From Trileptium ribeirensis (lineage: Eukaryota > Nematoda > Enoplea > Enoplida > Thoracostomopsidae), in the NCBI GenBank assembly GCA_030248225.1, contig JASANE010012360.1, forward strand, positions 1 to 64,000: a DNA stretch of 64,000 nucleotides, read 5' to 3'. A program made the translations under genes and the position numbers. The stretch's first letter is position 1; every line of letters begins with the position of its first letter. The notes below the pieces were generated by a model. The model did no database searches, was not told the origin of the DNA, and worked only from the letters and a program-made list of their open reading frames with translations. Shown here in pieces: positions 1 through 11,651 of the stretch.

Positions 1-3000
1 AATACCAATCGCTAACGGAGGTATAAGTTGTGTGCTGATTTATTAGCCCAGTTTCAATTCCGATTACAGAAATATGCTACAAGAAACCAAACATTTACAT
101 AACATTTTGTCCTAGCATAACGTAATAACTGTGATAAGTGTCACGAAATTGAATCTTGATATCTAAGCGATACAAACTGTAACGTAAAAAAACCCCTTGA
201 CACGTTTTCACAGAAATACACATACCACTAAATAGAAGAACCGACTGAATAACCAGCATTCAGTTACATCATGTTGATTTGCCATACCAATAAACATACA
301 GTCGGGTAGATATTACACCCACGCGAGCAACAAAATGGTGAAATGGAAAATCGTAAAACTGAGAATGGACTCTGAAAAAGATATCCACCAGCCTTATCAT
401 ACATTGAACGAGCCTGTAATTCGAAACCCGAATATCTAGCTTCAAACCTAAGCGCGCTACAACGATTACACCACAGGCCGCATATAGGCATCGCCAATAA
501 GCCCCTAATAGAATCCATAAGGCAAAACACGAACAAATATGTTCCTTCTGTTTAGCTTCTAGTTTTTGTTGCATATTCAATATATCATCCAAGTGTACCA
601 ATAAACTGGTTACTCATAGTGTATGAAAAGATATTTGCTGAACAACAGTAAAACAACGCCACCACTGACAATTTTACTGCTTATGCACAATAATGGTTTA
701 AAATCCAAATTGAATGCAAAATATCCGCTTTCCAAAAAATTACCACGTACCAATTCTTTATTGCGGCTACCCTATCTGAGTACACACAAGAAAAAAATCT
801 CATAGTAGCTCTTATTCTTCTGTCAGTTTTCGTGAAGATAAAGGCTCTGTATTTTTTCTGAAATATTCAGATCTTATATAATTTTTTTTTATTTTCTATT
901 TTCTCCTATAATGGAGGATTTTATAAGATCGCTCACATCACAGAATTAAACAAATAAAATTTTAATAAAATTAATGTTTTTCAATATACGAGCTTCATTG
1001 GGAACGCTTTTAAAGGTTAGAAAAAGATTAATATATTTAGGCAATCTAGAATTGCGTTGATTCCTTTAAAAACCCTGCGTGTGTCGGAATAGAAAATAGT
1101 TGTGCATTATGGTTCAGCCACAAGCTACACCAGAAGCATAGGTGATTTTTTCAGATACTTGAGGGATATGACTGTTGAAGTGGAACGAAATTTTCCTTCA
1201 TATCTGTGAACTATGAAAGTTGAGCGTTCTGGCAGCTATAAAAATGGCAGAACACGATACCTGCTATCAGATAAGAACCTAACCATTCTGAATGACAACT
1301 TATAACTGATACCGAGACTATTATTGCTGTGGATATAGTCAATTCTTTGACAAAACACATTTCCTTAAGAAAATCACAAATTTAGCTCCTGTTGTAATAT
1401 ATAAACACTAAGTGGATATGAAAATCAAAACAAACTGCGGATATTTGGCGTTCAAAATTTTAGCTGCTTTATTTGAATGAAATATGCTAGCAGGTATCCG
1501 GGATCTCCTTTGATACATATTCTGCATAGTATATGTCCAAGGTATCGAAGGTTTGCCTCCTAATCGGGAGTCCAAAGTTGAAAAAGCCACAGCTACGGCA
1601 CTCTATGTTTGCTACAAAATACTATTATGTGTTTTGATTGCTTTCTGAAAAGCTTTTGGGCTAATACAAAAATCATGCAGTTTTGCATTATACTGCATGA
1701 CGGTAGTTGGAACGATGGCAATTTTATTTTTCCTAGCTAGTTTCATTATTTCTTGATATAAAGGTACACAATTTTAATTAAAAGTATTTTGGTTTTTTGG
1801 GTAATATATATTAATTATCCAATTTTCCATTTTCACGGTAAATGGGATTTTAACCACTGAGGAGCTTTGAATTCGCCCAGAAGAACCTCATAACTGACTG
1901 GGATTACTAACACATCCCGCGCTTTGCACGCCATACGACACAGAGCCAGAGGATAAATGTGACAGCCGGTTTAGTAATTTCTCTCACGGGTAAATATATA
2001 CATACAAATTATAGCTTAAGTGGAGACTTAAAATCATGATCATAACGTGATTAAAACCTGAAAGCTCATAAATTTACATTGCAATAACGATATTACTCCG
2101 TTCAGCTTTAATTTTGTTGTCATCTGTGTAAAGATATTTTAAATATGATATTTTTTATACAGTGATAAATAATTTTACTGTTAGGCAATGCCTAAGTGTG
2201 TATTTAAATACAACTTGCCAAGGATTTTGCGAGCAAAAGATCCATTAAAAAATCAAAATTTTCCACATTAAATATTTATTTTATGTTCTGAACTATCATG
2301 TTAGCTTAAAAATTGCGGAAATTATACTAAGGATGCACAGTATTGCGTTTTATACATTGTGCAACGGTTCACACACGAATTATTTGAATTGTTGATGCCA
2401 CACAAATGCTCGAGGTCCAAGGTCCCTGGCAGGATATCGGGCTCTTTTGGAGGGAGCGAATCTGCTGATTCGTGAGAGGGGTGGAGGAAGTTGTCAGGAG
2501 GAACTGAACTTTAAAAATGACTTGAAACTCAAAATTTTTCTAATTTTTGTCAATTTTCAACCGATTTTTACAATTTTCCACCGAATTTTGCCAACTTCTT
2601 CCCATTTTTGCCTATTTTTCCTCGAATTTAGCCAAAATTTTCTGTGCACCTACGTCGCGCGAGGAGCGGATGAGTGAAAGGGGTGAGGAGCTTCAGGGCA
2701 GAATGTCGGGCTACCTGCTACGGCGGAATTGGCGCTCGTTCCAGAGGAAAGAAAACGCAAGCCTCAGAGGATGTGATAATCCCTTTCCCTATGAGCATGT
2801 ATGCTTGATGAGTTCGATTAGTTAGACTAAGGCTGGTCTGGTTGGTGCTATGGTTAGTATGGTCTCATACAAATACTCAATCATGACTAATATTAGAGTC
2901 TTTATTATTACATTTGCCCAGTCAGATTTTGAAATGTAACCTTTAGAACACTAATACTGTTTCCAGGAGTTGATAATGTTTTGGTAATGAGTCTGAAATT

Positions 3001-3300
3001 GTTCAGCTTAAGCATATCCAGGTTCAAACTATGTTGCGTTTTGCTTCACGCTTTCCCATTGCATTTCATGAGCGAAGGTTCGTTTGTCCCCACTTCGTTT
3101 CACAAGTAGCCACATGATTGCGTTACGGAACTTTTTGCCCCTTTCCGAATCCTTGCTTTAAGCTGTTTTTTTCTAACAATATAAACGTACTGCCCCTCAG
3201 AATTACGTGGGCCCACACGAAATCATGGGGCGGGGGATTTTTCTACCTCTGAAATTATAATGATTGCCAAAATAGCCCCTTTCGAAATCATAGGGATACA
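1..3300. other. Gene-free AT-rich stretch
   Basis: No reading frame here shows a recognisable domain, and the open frames are short and of low complexity. Within it, about 2440-2700 has a G-rich island (GGAGG and GGGGTG clusters) around a T-rich, loosely repetitive block (about 2530-2645) in which words like AATTTT and CCGAATTTTG recur every 15-25 bases. Similar T/A-rich blocks reappear near 36960-37080 and 38030-38150. Nothing else is supported. Confidence 0.6.
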
Positions 3301-3302
3301 TT

Positions 3303-3356
3303 TTTGTCCCATTCATGAAACGCAGGAAAACATTTGTCCCATTCATGAAAGGCACG
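3303..3356. repeat. Short tandem duplication, 30-bp period
   Basis: The word TTTGTCCCATTCATGAAA occurs at 3303 and again at 3333, giving about 1.8 copies of a 30-bp unit. The surrounding 3050-3370 has further degenerate GCCCC...GAAATCATGGGG words. Function unknown. Confidence 0.8.
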
Positions 3357-3383
3357 AAGACAGATTACCTGCCTCCCCATTAG

Positions 3384-3605
3384 ATGACAAAAAATAAAAT
3401 ACCTATTACAAATACAGTCCCAAACGCACCGCCAAATCCCATTAGGATTAGCATGCATAGAAGACTGTGGTTAGCTCTTGTTATTACTAATCTACATATT
3501 TATAGTTTAAAACAAATATTTGTAAAAACTAGTCCTCGTACAAACGCAACAATTGAGGGAAGCAAAAAAGTAAAGAATACAACAGAATACATCGTTAGTT
3601 AATGA
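3384..3605 (-). other. Hydrophobic reading frame with one stop; possible mitochondrial insert
   Basis: Read on the minus strand, this stretch gives a strongly hydrophobic peptide of about 70 residues with two membrane-like segments, interrupted by one TAA. The segments include FFTFLLPSIVAFV and LILMGFGGAFGTVFV. The composition would suit a fragment of a mitochondrial NADH dehydrogenase subunit, but I could not match it to a specific subunit. It may equally be a chance AT-rich frame. Function not assigned. Confidence 0.15.
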
Positions 3606-3656
3606 ACTTATGTTTTGTAAAAATCCATGGTTTTGAGCTGGGTATATAAAATTAGA

Positions 3657-3678
3657 GTCACCTACTTTTTTAGGTGAC
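3657..3678. other. Perfect 8-bp hairpin
   Basis: GTCACCTA, a six-base loop CTTTTT, then TAGGTGAC form a perfect stem. It lies beside the hydrophobic frame at 3384-3605. No function can be assigned. Confidence 0.5.
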
Positions 3679-4440
3679 GCAATACACTTTACTCATAATT
3701 GCTCAGTAGTGTAAATTTCTAAGTACAATCTCGACCATACAACAGTTTGCGCGGTGAGACTAGTCCCATGGATAGGGCACCAGCATCTTTACCTTTTCAT
3801 GATTTAACATAATAGTGATAAAACGAAAAGAGATATATATTACCTGAAGAATGTTAATTCCGAGCTATTTTCAGTATCGTGCAATGTTTGATAGACCCAA
3901 GCCGCTGTAAGAAATTGAATCATCGATCATGGTTAACAATATTTTGCTAAATTTATATTGTTTGATAACTATTGCAAACTTGAATTGCACTGATTGCGAT
4001 AGGCGGTTTAAAACAGAGCCGTTAGTCTGAAAATGTATATACACATGTGTAACGTTGTTACTCGCAGTTTCGAAGCATTCTTTAAACTTAAAACTGCACG
4101 TCGTGTTCGTAAAAGTTTGAACAAAATTTTTATAAACTAATAAAAGAACAATAAGCGTACAGTGGTGGTATTTGCTTATGCAACGACGATTCGCTAATTG
4201 GGATCATTAAGACTAATTGATTTATACAATAAAATTTAAAAGTAACAAAAGACCAGGAAAGTGTCCTTCGAAACAGTCAAAAATTATAGTTCATAATAGA
4301 TGAAGTATATAAGTGATATATGTATATGTATACATATGATTGTTGCCAAATTGTAGCAGAAATGTGTTCGTTGTTATTTTATTCACTGTTTATTCGGTAA
4401 CAAAATGTTTTGCTAGTGCAATTGTGTGTTCAACGTTAAC

Positions 4441-5315
4441 CAGAGCCGGATTTAAATATCTGGGGGCCCAGGGGCACAGGACTTTGTGGCGGCCCACCCG
4501 TGAGTTATTAACGAGATTAAGAAGTTTAGTTTATCTAAATGAAACTGTTTTTATGAAATCAAATTGCAAGTTTAAATCTAAACCTTGGCAATAACCATAA
4601 TTAGAACAATAGAAGAATCTCCATATCGACTAGTAGCTTTTATAATCAACTGCAGCAATAGTTCAGAAACGTGATGAATGTACTTTTCGTGCCTTTTTGG
4701 CAGCGATATCAGCAATAATGACATTAAAACCGATGTCTCCGAGAATGTCGCTTTCGATGCCCATGATGGTCAATCAGTTCAGCCGTTGTTGTCTTATGCT
4801 GGACCTGAGGTAGCTTTTGATGACTCGCAACTTGGTGCTGCCGGTAGAGATCATCATGCTCAAGTATATACAAACAACGATTTCAACATTCGGGAATACA
4901 GTTTGCAATCTCTTGTTCATTATCATCCGATGCATGAGCGTCTCTAGAGAGCAATCCTTTGATCGTTCGTCTAAGCATGATGTAACTATTGGTTTAAACT
5001 GTGTTAGTTCATCCCCCAAGCTGTTCTCCAAATCCATTGGATAAGCTTTCAACAGTTTCGCATGTTTGAAGTAAAATGTTCAGTCTCAGTTGAGACTATG
5101 CAGAAATCCAAAGAGATCACAAACGTGGGTGTAGGCAGCTTTAGGTTTTCTCTGTCTATCCGCAACCAAACAACCGATGGAAAATTAGCCGCTAAGCAAA
5201 CGGGCCTGTAAGCGAATAGTGCAGAAATTGAGATTAATGAACTATTAATCCTGCCTTCGGCGAAATTTGGGGGCCCCCTTTTCTGGATGCAAACCCCATG
5301 GTAAAACCGATCCTG
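4441..5315 (-). mobile_element. hAT element with 8-bp target duplication, internally deleted
   Basis: The element is bounded by identical 8-bp copies of ACGTTAAC at 4433-4440 and 5316-5323, the target-site duplication length typical of hAT transposons. Its ends start CAGAGCCGGATTTAA on the left and CAGGATCGGTTTTAC on the right (reverse complement), matching at 10 of the first 14 bases, followed on both sides by GGGGGCCC. At 875 bp it is far shorter than an autonomous hAT, and it keeps only the tail of the transposase on the minus strand (4663-5052). It is a decayed, internally deleted copy. The perfect duplications make the boundaries secure. Confidence 0.88.
4663..5052 (-). pseudogene. hAT transposase C-terminal fragment, frameshifted
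   Basis: This is the remnant of the dimerisation region at the C terminus of a hAT transposase, the enzyme that cuts and pastes the element. The first frame (5052 down to 4774) contains KLRVIKSYLRSSIRQQRLN, which matches the characteristic KL..IK.YLRS...Q.RLN block of hAT enzymes (Blackjack/ZMYM-like branch). A stop after RLN is followed, in a shifted frame, by IESDI, then IADIAAKKARKV, ending at the stop at 4663-4665. The family usually reads SIE..., then DFAAKKARKV, so the coding continues after a small indel near 4770. The catalytic DDE core and BED finger are absent. It cannot encode an active enzyme. Confidence 0.8.
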
Positions 5316-5323
5316 ACGTTAAC

Positions 5324-7563
5324 TAACTACATTGACAGGAGAAATGGCACCATAGATAAATATAAATATGAATATATATGTCATTGTGCCGACAACAAGT
5401 GAGTACAAATGCTTACTGCTTCTCTTCATATGTTTAGCTGGCATCGTTTTTGTTATCATAACAACATTTTGCCGTTTTCGTGTGTTTTAGCTGTCACAGA
5501 GTTATGCAAAAACTAGTTTATCATCCATCCCTGCAGCGTAAATAATGACAATAGCATCACACGATGTGCAGGTATATAAATGATGAATTGCTTTGCCAAA
5601 CGAGACCAATAACATGCATATATTTCAAGACTAATTGCGGAGATAATGTCGTATCTGGGTATTTTGGGTCCATTCAAATCCACATTGCCCACTCTTGATA
5701 TAGCTAGATTCGGGAAGTGCAATGTGATTGTCCGTACAGTAAAATGTGGATTTAATAGTTTGTACTGATCACTTTTGATATAAAGAAGCTCGACAAATAT
5801 AATGTGATGTCTGATCAGTAAAATCTGAATTGAAAGGATCTTTCATAACAACAGGTAATTTAAATAGAAACTGTAGCCTATAATGCGATTTCCAACAATA
5901 ATATCAAGTTAAAATTAATGTTGCATATTAATGTAACATAATTTAAAACAATACCTAATATTAAATAATATAAATTATTTTAAGATATGAACATAACATG
6001 ATTTACAACAATAATATCAAGAATTAATGTTGGCTTCTTGTGTAGAGCGATGACACTTCTTACCAACACCATATAAATGTGATCTATTTCAACCTTCTTC
6101 TAATGATGCTGGTTTGTCATAGTATCACGAGAAAATTTGTTCCGACCCCATGCCCGAGTTTTACGGGTTCATTATACCCCCTCAAAACCTGGTATCATGA
6201 TCTTTGGAGCTCACATAAGTTTACCAGCTTTGATGCCTTGATGCTGCCGCATGTTATTGTGACAGGACCGAGAAGACGCAAACCAACCAGAACCTTGTGG
6301 ACGATATGGTATTGAATGACCAGCCGAAGCCAAGGATAATGAATGATGGCCAGGTTTCCAGGCGAACATATCGAACATGTTTCAAAATTGCTAAATATAT
6401 TTGCGTCATCCTTGGTTTGTCTTCGACGAACTGTTATTCCATCTTCATTATCACTGTCACAGGAGCAACAACGTAAGACGACTTTCTGATCGGATAACGT
6501 AATCTATCTCCGCAACCAGTTGGAATAAAATTAACAACAGTAACAATTGCGAACAGACTATGAAAGTAGCGTCAGCTACTGTTATTCCTTCTGCGAAGCT
6601 ACTGCCATCATCGATTAACGGCGGCTAAAACGATAATCAGCAATTGCGGTGACTATATTGTGATGGAGTTACTGACATCATCAACTGCCGGTGAGTTTGT
6701 GCATTTTCTTCACCGAAGCTGGGGGACAAACAAAATTTCATCTTTTCCAAACGACCCCCAAAACTGGGAGTGGATGTGTGTAAGTTGGAACAAATATATA
6801 TCCAAGAACCGCTAAAACGTGGGGATTAACTTCGCTCCATAACTAGTGTGGATCGCGTCATGCCACCGCATTTATACTGTGATAGCGCGAAATGCTATAT
6901 AAACTCTTCTCAGAAAGCCATTACAAAATCTTGATGTTAAATAAAATAAATTATAGCATAGTAGCAAAATACAATTTAATAATGAAATATTATTATAACA
7001 TATTAACGTAATTCAATTTAAAACGATAATATATAGTTAATATATAATATATATTTATATATATTTAAAAGAGTAATATATTTACTATTATTAGTATATA
7101 TATATTGTGATTTTGGGTAACAAACAATTTGACATTATAACGAAATGCAACAAAAAATATTCTTAAAATATAACAGCAAAAAGATATTATAATTGTATGA
7201 ACTATAAGTTAATTAGTTAAAATTTTTTAATTTTTTCTCTTTTTATATAATATATTTTTTGAACTGTTGAGCTTGGATTGTAAAATTTTAAATAGTGTAC
7301 GTATTGCTACGGTCGGTTTATGAAAATAATTGTGAAGACTTCAAACAATAATAAGGAAATGACAAGATAAACGACTGTATGGGAGCAGAACTTACTGATG
7401 GACGCCAGGGTAAAACGCATAAATACGAGAAAAAAGTGTTTATTGTTATATATTAATGGAAAATTATACGTAGGATTTTCATGCTGTGCAATTTTTATAA
7501 GCTGTTCCGTATGAGCCTATAAAATAAACCATCTGAAATCATTTGATAATGTAGCTTGTATCG
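5324..7563. other. Gene-free AT-rich stretch
   Basis: No coding region is recognised. 6920-7290 is extremely A+T rich with runs of TATATA. Short similar words recur at 5690-5830 (TGTACAGTAAAATGTGGATT and TGATCAGTAAAATCTGAATT), suggesting an old local duplication. Nothing else can be supported. Confidence 0.6.
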
Positions 7564-8060
7564 CTTACTTCCTTATCCGCGAAAATTGAAATGTTTCTTC
7601 AAAGGTATTAACGTTAGGCAAAATACTTTTAATAGAAATTTAGACTACTGCTCGTTTAATCGTTTTGTTCGCTTGTTGCATTTGTCGCAGCGTACGCTGT
7701 GTGGCGAGTTAATTGTCGAGTCTGTCGTTCGGCATGCGTTTGTACGTGCGATGTTATTCGTTCGCGTTGTGAGATTCATTAAGAAATAGAGTAACAGCTC
7801 CGAAATAGCGCTTGCTTCCTTATCGGCGAAAATTGAAATGTTTCGTCAAAGGTGTTAACGTTAGGCAAGATACTTTTAATAGAAATTTAGACTACTGCTC
7901 GTTTAATGGTTTCGTTCGTGTGTTGACGCATTTGTCGCAGCGTACGCTGTGTGGCGAGCTAATTGTCAAGTCTGTCGTTCGGCATGCGTTTGTACGTGCG
8001 ATGTTATTGGTTCGTGTTGTGAGATTCATGAAGAAACCGAGCAACAGCTCCGAAATAGCG
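7564..8060. repeat. 247-bp tandem duplication
   Basis: Two head-to-tail copies, 7564-7810 and 7811-8060, are nearly identical. Both contain CGCAGCGTACGCTGTGTGGCG and the block from CTTCCTTATC to CTCCGAAATAGCG. The second copy has three extra bases in the GTGTTGACGCATTTG region. Open frames cross both copies but differ by stops and show no known domain. No terminal TG...CA or target duplications mark them as LTRs. It lies directly beside the 3' end of LINE-D. Confidence 0.85.
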
Positions 8061-8453
8061 CAGTGTCTAGCGTACAAGCCTTGCACTACTACGATCTAGG
8101 ATCAATCCGCGGTGGCGCCAAAGATTTTTCAAGATTGTACAAACTATGCTTTGGTTTAAGAAAGAAAGAATTAAAGAAATCACGATAAACACCAACATAT
8201 AACCGGAATTTGTCGTGGTAAATTTCCAGTTGTCCTGCCAGAGTTTTAACAACAACAACAACAAATTTTATTAAGAATTTATGCCAGTAGTCGAGAGATC
8301 AGCGTAACGAGGGTTGCTCTGGCATTAAGGCTGTCAAAATGAGCCCGAAACTTAGGCAATGGCTTACTAATCCTCGTTACTGGTAACAAGAAACAATATG
8401 CATTATAAATTAATAAAACAGAAGAATACATAATTACAAAAAAGTTTATATTC

Positions 8454-10618
8454 TTAATAAAGTTTAAACAGAAAGGGTGCAAAATCTCCACTTACATCTA
8501 AGTCGTAGGTTTTTCTATTACTTAAAGGAATTTTCAAAGATGAGTTTTCAAAAACATTTCTAAATTTTTTGAAATTTGAGTCTTTGGCAAAGACGTCTGT
8601 AGGCAGTTTGTTCCACTGGTTTATAATACATGAGGGAAATTTGTGGTCTAAAACTGTGGTTTGAGCTTTTTAATAACTTTGCCTGGTGACCTCTGGTGAT
8701 AGTATATATTATGTTCAAAAAATCATGAGCCGAGCTGTCAATTTCTTTTTGAAGGTATTTAACTGTCATTACTAGATCATTTAGTAAGCGGTGTTTTTCA
8801 AGCGGTTCAAGACCTAAATGGCGTAGCCTATCGTCGTAGGACACCACTTCTAAACCGGCTCTAGTAAAATTTTGCTGGAGTAGTATCATTGCACTTTCTC
8901 AATAATATCAATTTCAGTGAGAAAAACAGGTGACCACACGGAAGATGCATACTCAAGAATAGGCCTCACGTAACTGGTATAAGGACACAATAACACTTCA
9001 ATATTAGACGTCTTGAAACATCTAAATATCATATTAGATATACGGAAGGCTTTGGAAACGATATTACTACAATGAGTGCTAAATTTGAGATTTTCTGACA
9101 TAGTGATCCCCAAATCTTTACAGTGATTGCAAGAGGGAATAATTTCATTATTCAAAAAATACTTATGTCTCAGATTCGTAGATCCTAGATGTAAAAGTTG
9201 ACTCTTTGGTGGCGATATTGAAAGTTGCCATTCTCGTGACCAGATTTCGATGCAGTTGAGCAGGTTTTGTAGACTTTGAATTCCAATATCTATTCCGACG
9301 AGGAATATATGCGTACAGTTTGACGTCATCCGCAAATAATTTACAGTTAACGTTATTAAAGTTATGATTAACAATATCGTTAATGTATAGTAAAAAGAAA
9401 GTTGGACATATTACACAGCCTGTCGGAACTCCAGATTAAACTATACGTCGAGCAGACACTGTATTATTTATTTTGACACTAAATGTGCTGTTGAAAGGGA
9501 AATTTTCGATCCAGCGCAGTAGATAACTTGATATGCCAGCACAATACTGCTTATTGAGTAGTTTGCAATGAGAAACCGTACCAAATGCCTTTGCAAAGTC
9601 AATATATACTACGTCAACAACTGTTGCCCAATCGTAAACTGTTTCAAGGAGTTGAGTTTCGGTACATTTCTTTGCAACAAATACATGCTGGTTAGGTGCA
9701 ATGAGGTCATGTTGTTTAAAAAAGATCTTAGATGGCTAAAAATAATTTGTTCCATCACTTTGCACACGTTTGGAACCAGAGAAATAGGTCTGTAATTTGA
9801 TGGGTTTCCGGGATCTTCTTTCTTATGCACAGCTGTTATATCAGCGTGAAGCTAAATATCAGGAAGCACGTCACTAATGAACGATTGTTCAAATATGTAG
9901 GCGAGCGGGAAGCATAATGGGTCCCTTATTTGGCGAAGAAAATATTGAGTGAGGCCATCCGGTGAAATACTGTGTTTATTTTTTAATTCTGATAGTGCAT
10001 TATAAACGTTTAAGGGCGTAAAGGGCACCCAAGATAATTTATGGCTGCTTGGATTGCAAGCGGTTAGTGGCGTGTTTCCGTCATCGGTAATGAATACACT
10101 GGCGAAACTAGAAGCAAGTAGTTCGCTGCGACTACTATTTTCAATAAATATTTCGCCTGACGCGGTTTCTAATACACCAACACCAAATTTCGGGAAACAA
10201 CGCTTATTAACACATTAAAAAGGCTGTTTCTGTCACGTAATTTAAGAATTTTGCTCTCCCGGGTTTGTATAAATTTTGAAATTTCTTTTGACGATTTTCT
10301 AGCCACTTTTTTATATTCGGAAAAGTCTCCGGTGCGTTTGCTAAGTATCCAATGTTTAGCTTTCTCGCGCTCAATTCGCTGGATATAAGAAGGATATTTC
10401 GGTTTGCTCAGAGAGCGGGATAGGGATTTCTTAGGAACAAACAGCTCGCAACCAAATAGCAAAATATAGAAAGACACGACATATCGTTTACATTCATACA
10501 ATGAACAGAACATTTGAATAAAATGAACAGATAAAAGAAATTTATTCAGTTTTTGAAAATCAGCTTTTCTAAAATCAAATTTCGGGGTTGTTTGGGTTTT
10601 CAACCATTCTGTAAGCAC
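8454..10618 (-). pseudogene. LINE-D ORF2: reverse transcriptase, broken, endonuclease lost
   Basis: In reading order (high to low coordinates): a post-endonuclease linker at 10618-10169 with FVPKK and KYPSYIQRIEREKAKHW; the start of the reverse transcriptase with SNYRPISLVPNVCKVMEQI (about 9780); a palm block GVPTGC...LLYINDI (about 9430-9360); the catalytic FADD box (9325-9336, intact); a thumb region with RPILEYASSVWSPVF (about 8930); and a C-terminal block INQWNKLPTDVF, ending at the stop 8454-8456. The reading frame changes at least after FADD (near 9300), near 8886 and near 8620. The protein would copy element RNA into DNA at the target; this copy cannot make it in one piece. Confidence 0.85.
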
Positions 10619-11406
10619 AGTCTACAGTAGCGGAAGGATCGAGCGACTTACAAATTTCGGTCACGTCTTGAAGATCGCGCCCTTTTTCTGGAAGGTTCCG
10701 GATTACAAGGAACCTACGAAGTTTTTCATCTTCGCTTTCAGGTGACGGTGGGTGATTGATGATCCGGCCTCTCTGTCCCACATTTTGGATGGCTAACTGG
10801 GCATAGCTCATTGTGTTTCCTATAGCAGGTTGTTGCATTGGCGGTGTCACAGCATCAGATATCGAAAAGTGGCCGACAGCCGCCGCAATGGATGCTATTT
10901 GGCGTTCGATACGGTTTATGCGATCGGCAGTGATCGGTGTCGTTCCGTCAAGTTTTGCTGATCGCTTAGATTCCGCAACTTATTGACAGGCTAGGCACAG
11001 TATGCAGGCAAATTCGTTAGACAAAAGAGCGTCAACTAGTGTTGTGTCGATGCCTGCGCAGCTATAATGTAACCAAGACGCACAGACACTGCATTCAAAG
11101 CATGCATTGCACCTTTCCGCCATACATTCGCAGCAAACTGAAGATCGTATTGCTGACAGTTGGTGAACGTTTGTGCTACACAATGTTGTCGTCGCAGGCG
11201 AATTTTGATGCCGTATCAGCGGCTATGCTGGTTTGTTGAGGCACCAGAGGCGGTATTATTCGACTCCGGATTGTTGTTGTATTTGACGGTTGACTGCCAG
11301 AAATGGGCGTTCTGACCGAGGTGACGTTTGATGCGCGGCGGTCACTGGATGGCTGTTTATCGTAACCTGGCATGTCGCAGGTGTTGAATATTGGTAAAAT
11401 CGGCAA
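10575..11406 (-). pseudogene. LINE-D ORF1: cysteine-rich finger plus RRM-like start
   Basis: ORF1 of CR1-like LINEs encodes an RNA-binding chaperone. Here the frame from 11183 to 10575 is continuous except for one TAA at 10980-10982. It starts with a cysteine-rich finger (CCECMAERCNACFECSVC, then WLHYSC and CILCLAC), similar in spacing to the PHD-like fingers of some CR1 ORF1 proteins. A short helix (DRINRIERQIASIAAAV) may be a coiled coil, and RRFLVIRNLPEKG starts the RRM-like part. That part breaks off at YRMVENPNNPEI, where the internal deletion joins ORF2. A frame in another register (11406-11176) may be the displaced N terminus. Confidence 0.75.
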
Positions 11407-11607
11407 AAAAGTTGCGTAAGATGACTATCACCCGTTGGGCATTGTTTGTTTAGTTTTGTTTATATACCGATTTAGTAAATTGCTAATACTATATGTCTTT
11501 ACAATTTTATTACTTTTTTCGCTTTTCTCAAGCAGGTATCTGAATGCAATTGGGTTAAAACCTCAGAGATGCTTTGTACTCAGAGATGCAACTTCATTTC
11601 CCCGGGG

Positions 11608-11651
11608 CTGGTCCGGTCCGGTCCTGACCGGACAGATCGTGGCCGGACCAG
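11608..11651. repeat. Nested GC-rich inverted repeats
   Basis: CTGGTCCGG (11608-11616) pairs perfectly with CCGGACCAG (11643-11651). Inside, GTCCGGTC (11616-11623) pairs with GACCGGAC (11626-11633). The block is strikingly GC-rich against its AT-rich surroundings and could extrude as a cruciform or mark a transposon end. No target duplication was found. Confidence 0.7.

Larger units (their letters stand above)
8248..11406 (-). mobile_element. LINE-D: CR1/L2-like retrotransposon
   Basis: A non-LTR retrotransposon read on the minus strand. ORF1 remnants lie at 10575-11406 and ORF2 remnants at 8454-10618, followed by a 3' untranslated part that ends in a short TTG microsatellite (plus-strand CAACAACAACAACAA, 8248-8262). 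A short microsatellite instead of poly(A) fits the CR1/L2 group. The element is internally deleted: ORF1 runs directly into the linker that normally lies between the endonuclease and the reverse transcriptase, so the APE endonuclease is gone. Several frameshifts and stops mean it is dead. No target duplication was found. Confidence 0.85.

Noticed and set aside
8112..8126. TGGCGCC as a retroviral-type primer-binding site next to LTRs at 7564-8060
   Set aside because: Only seven bases fit, and the two copies are directly adjacent with no internal region, so they are not LTRs of one element.
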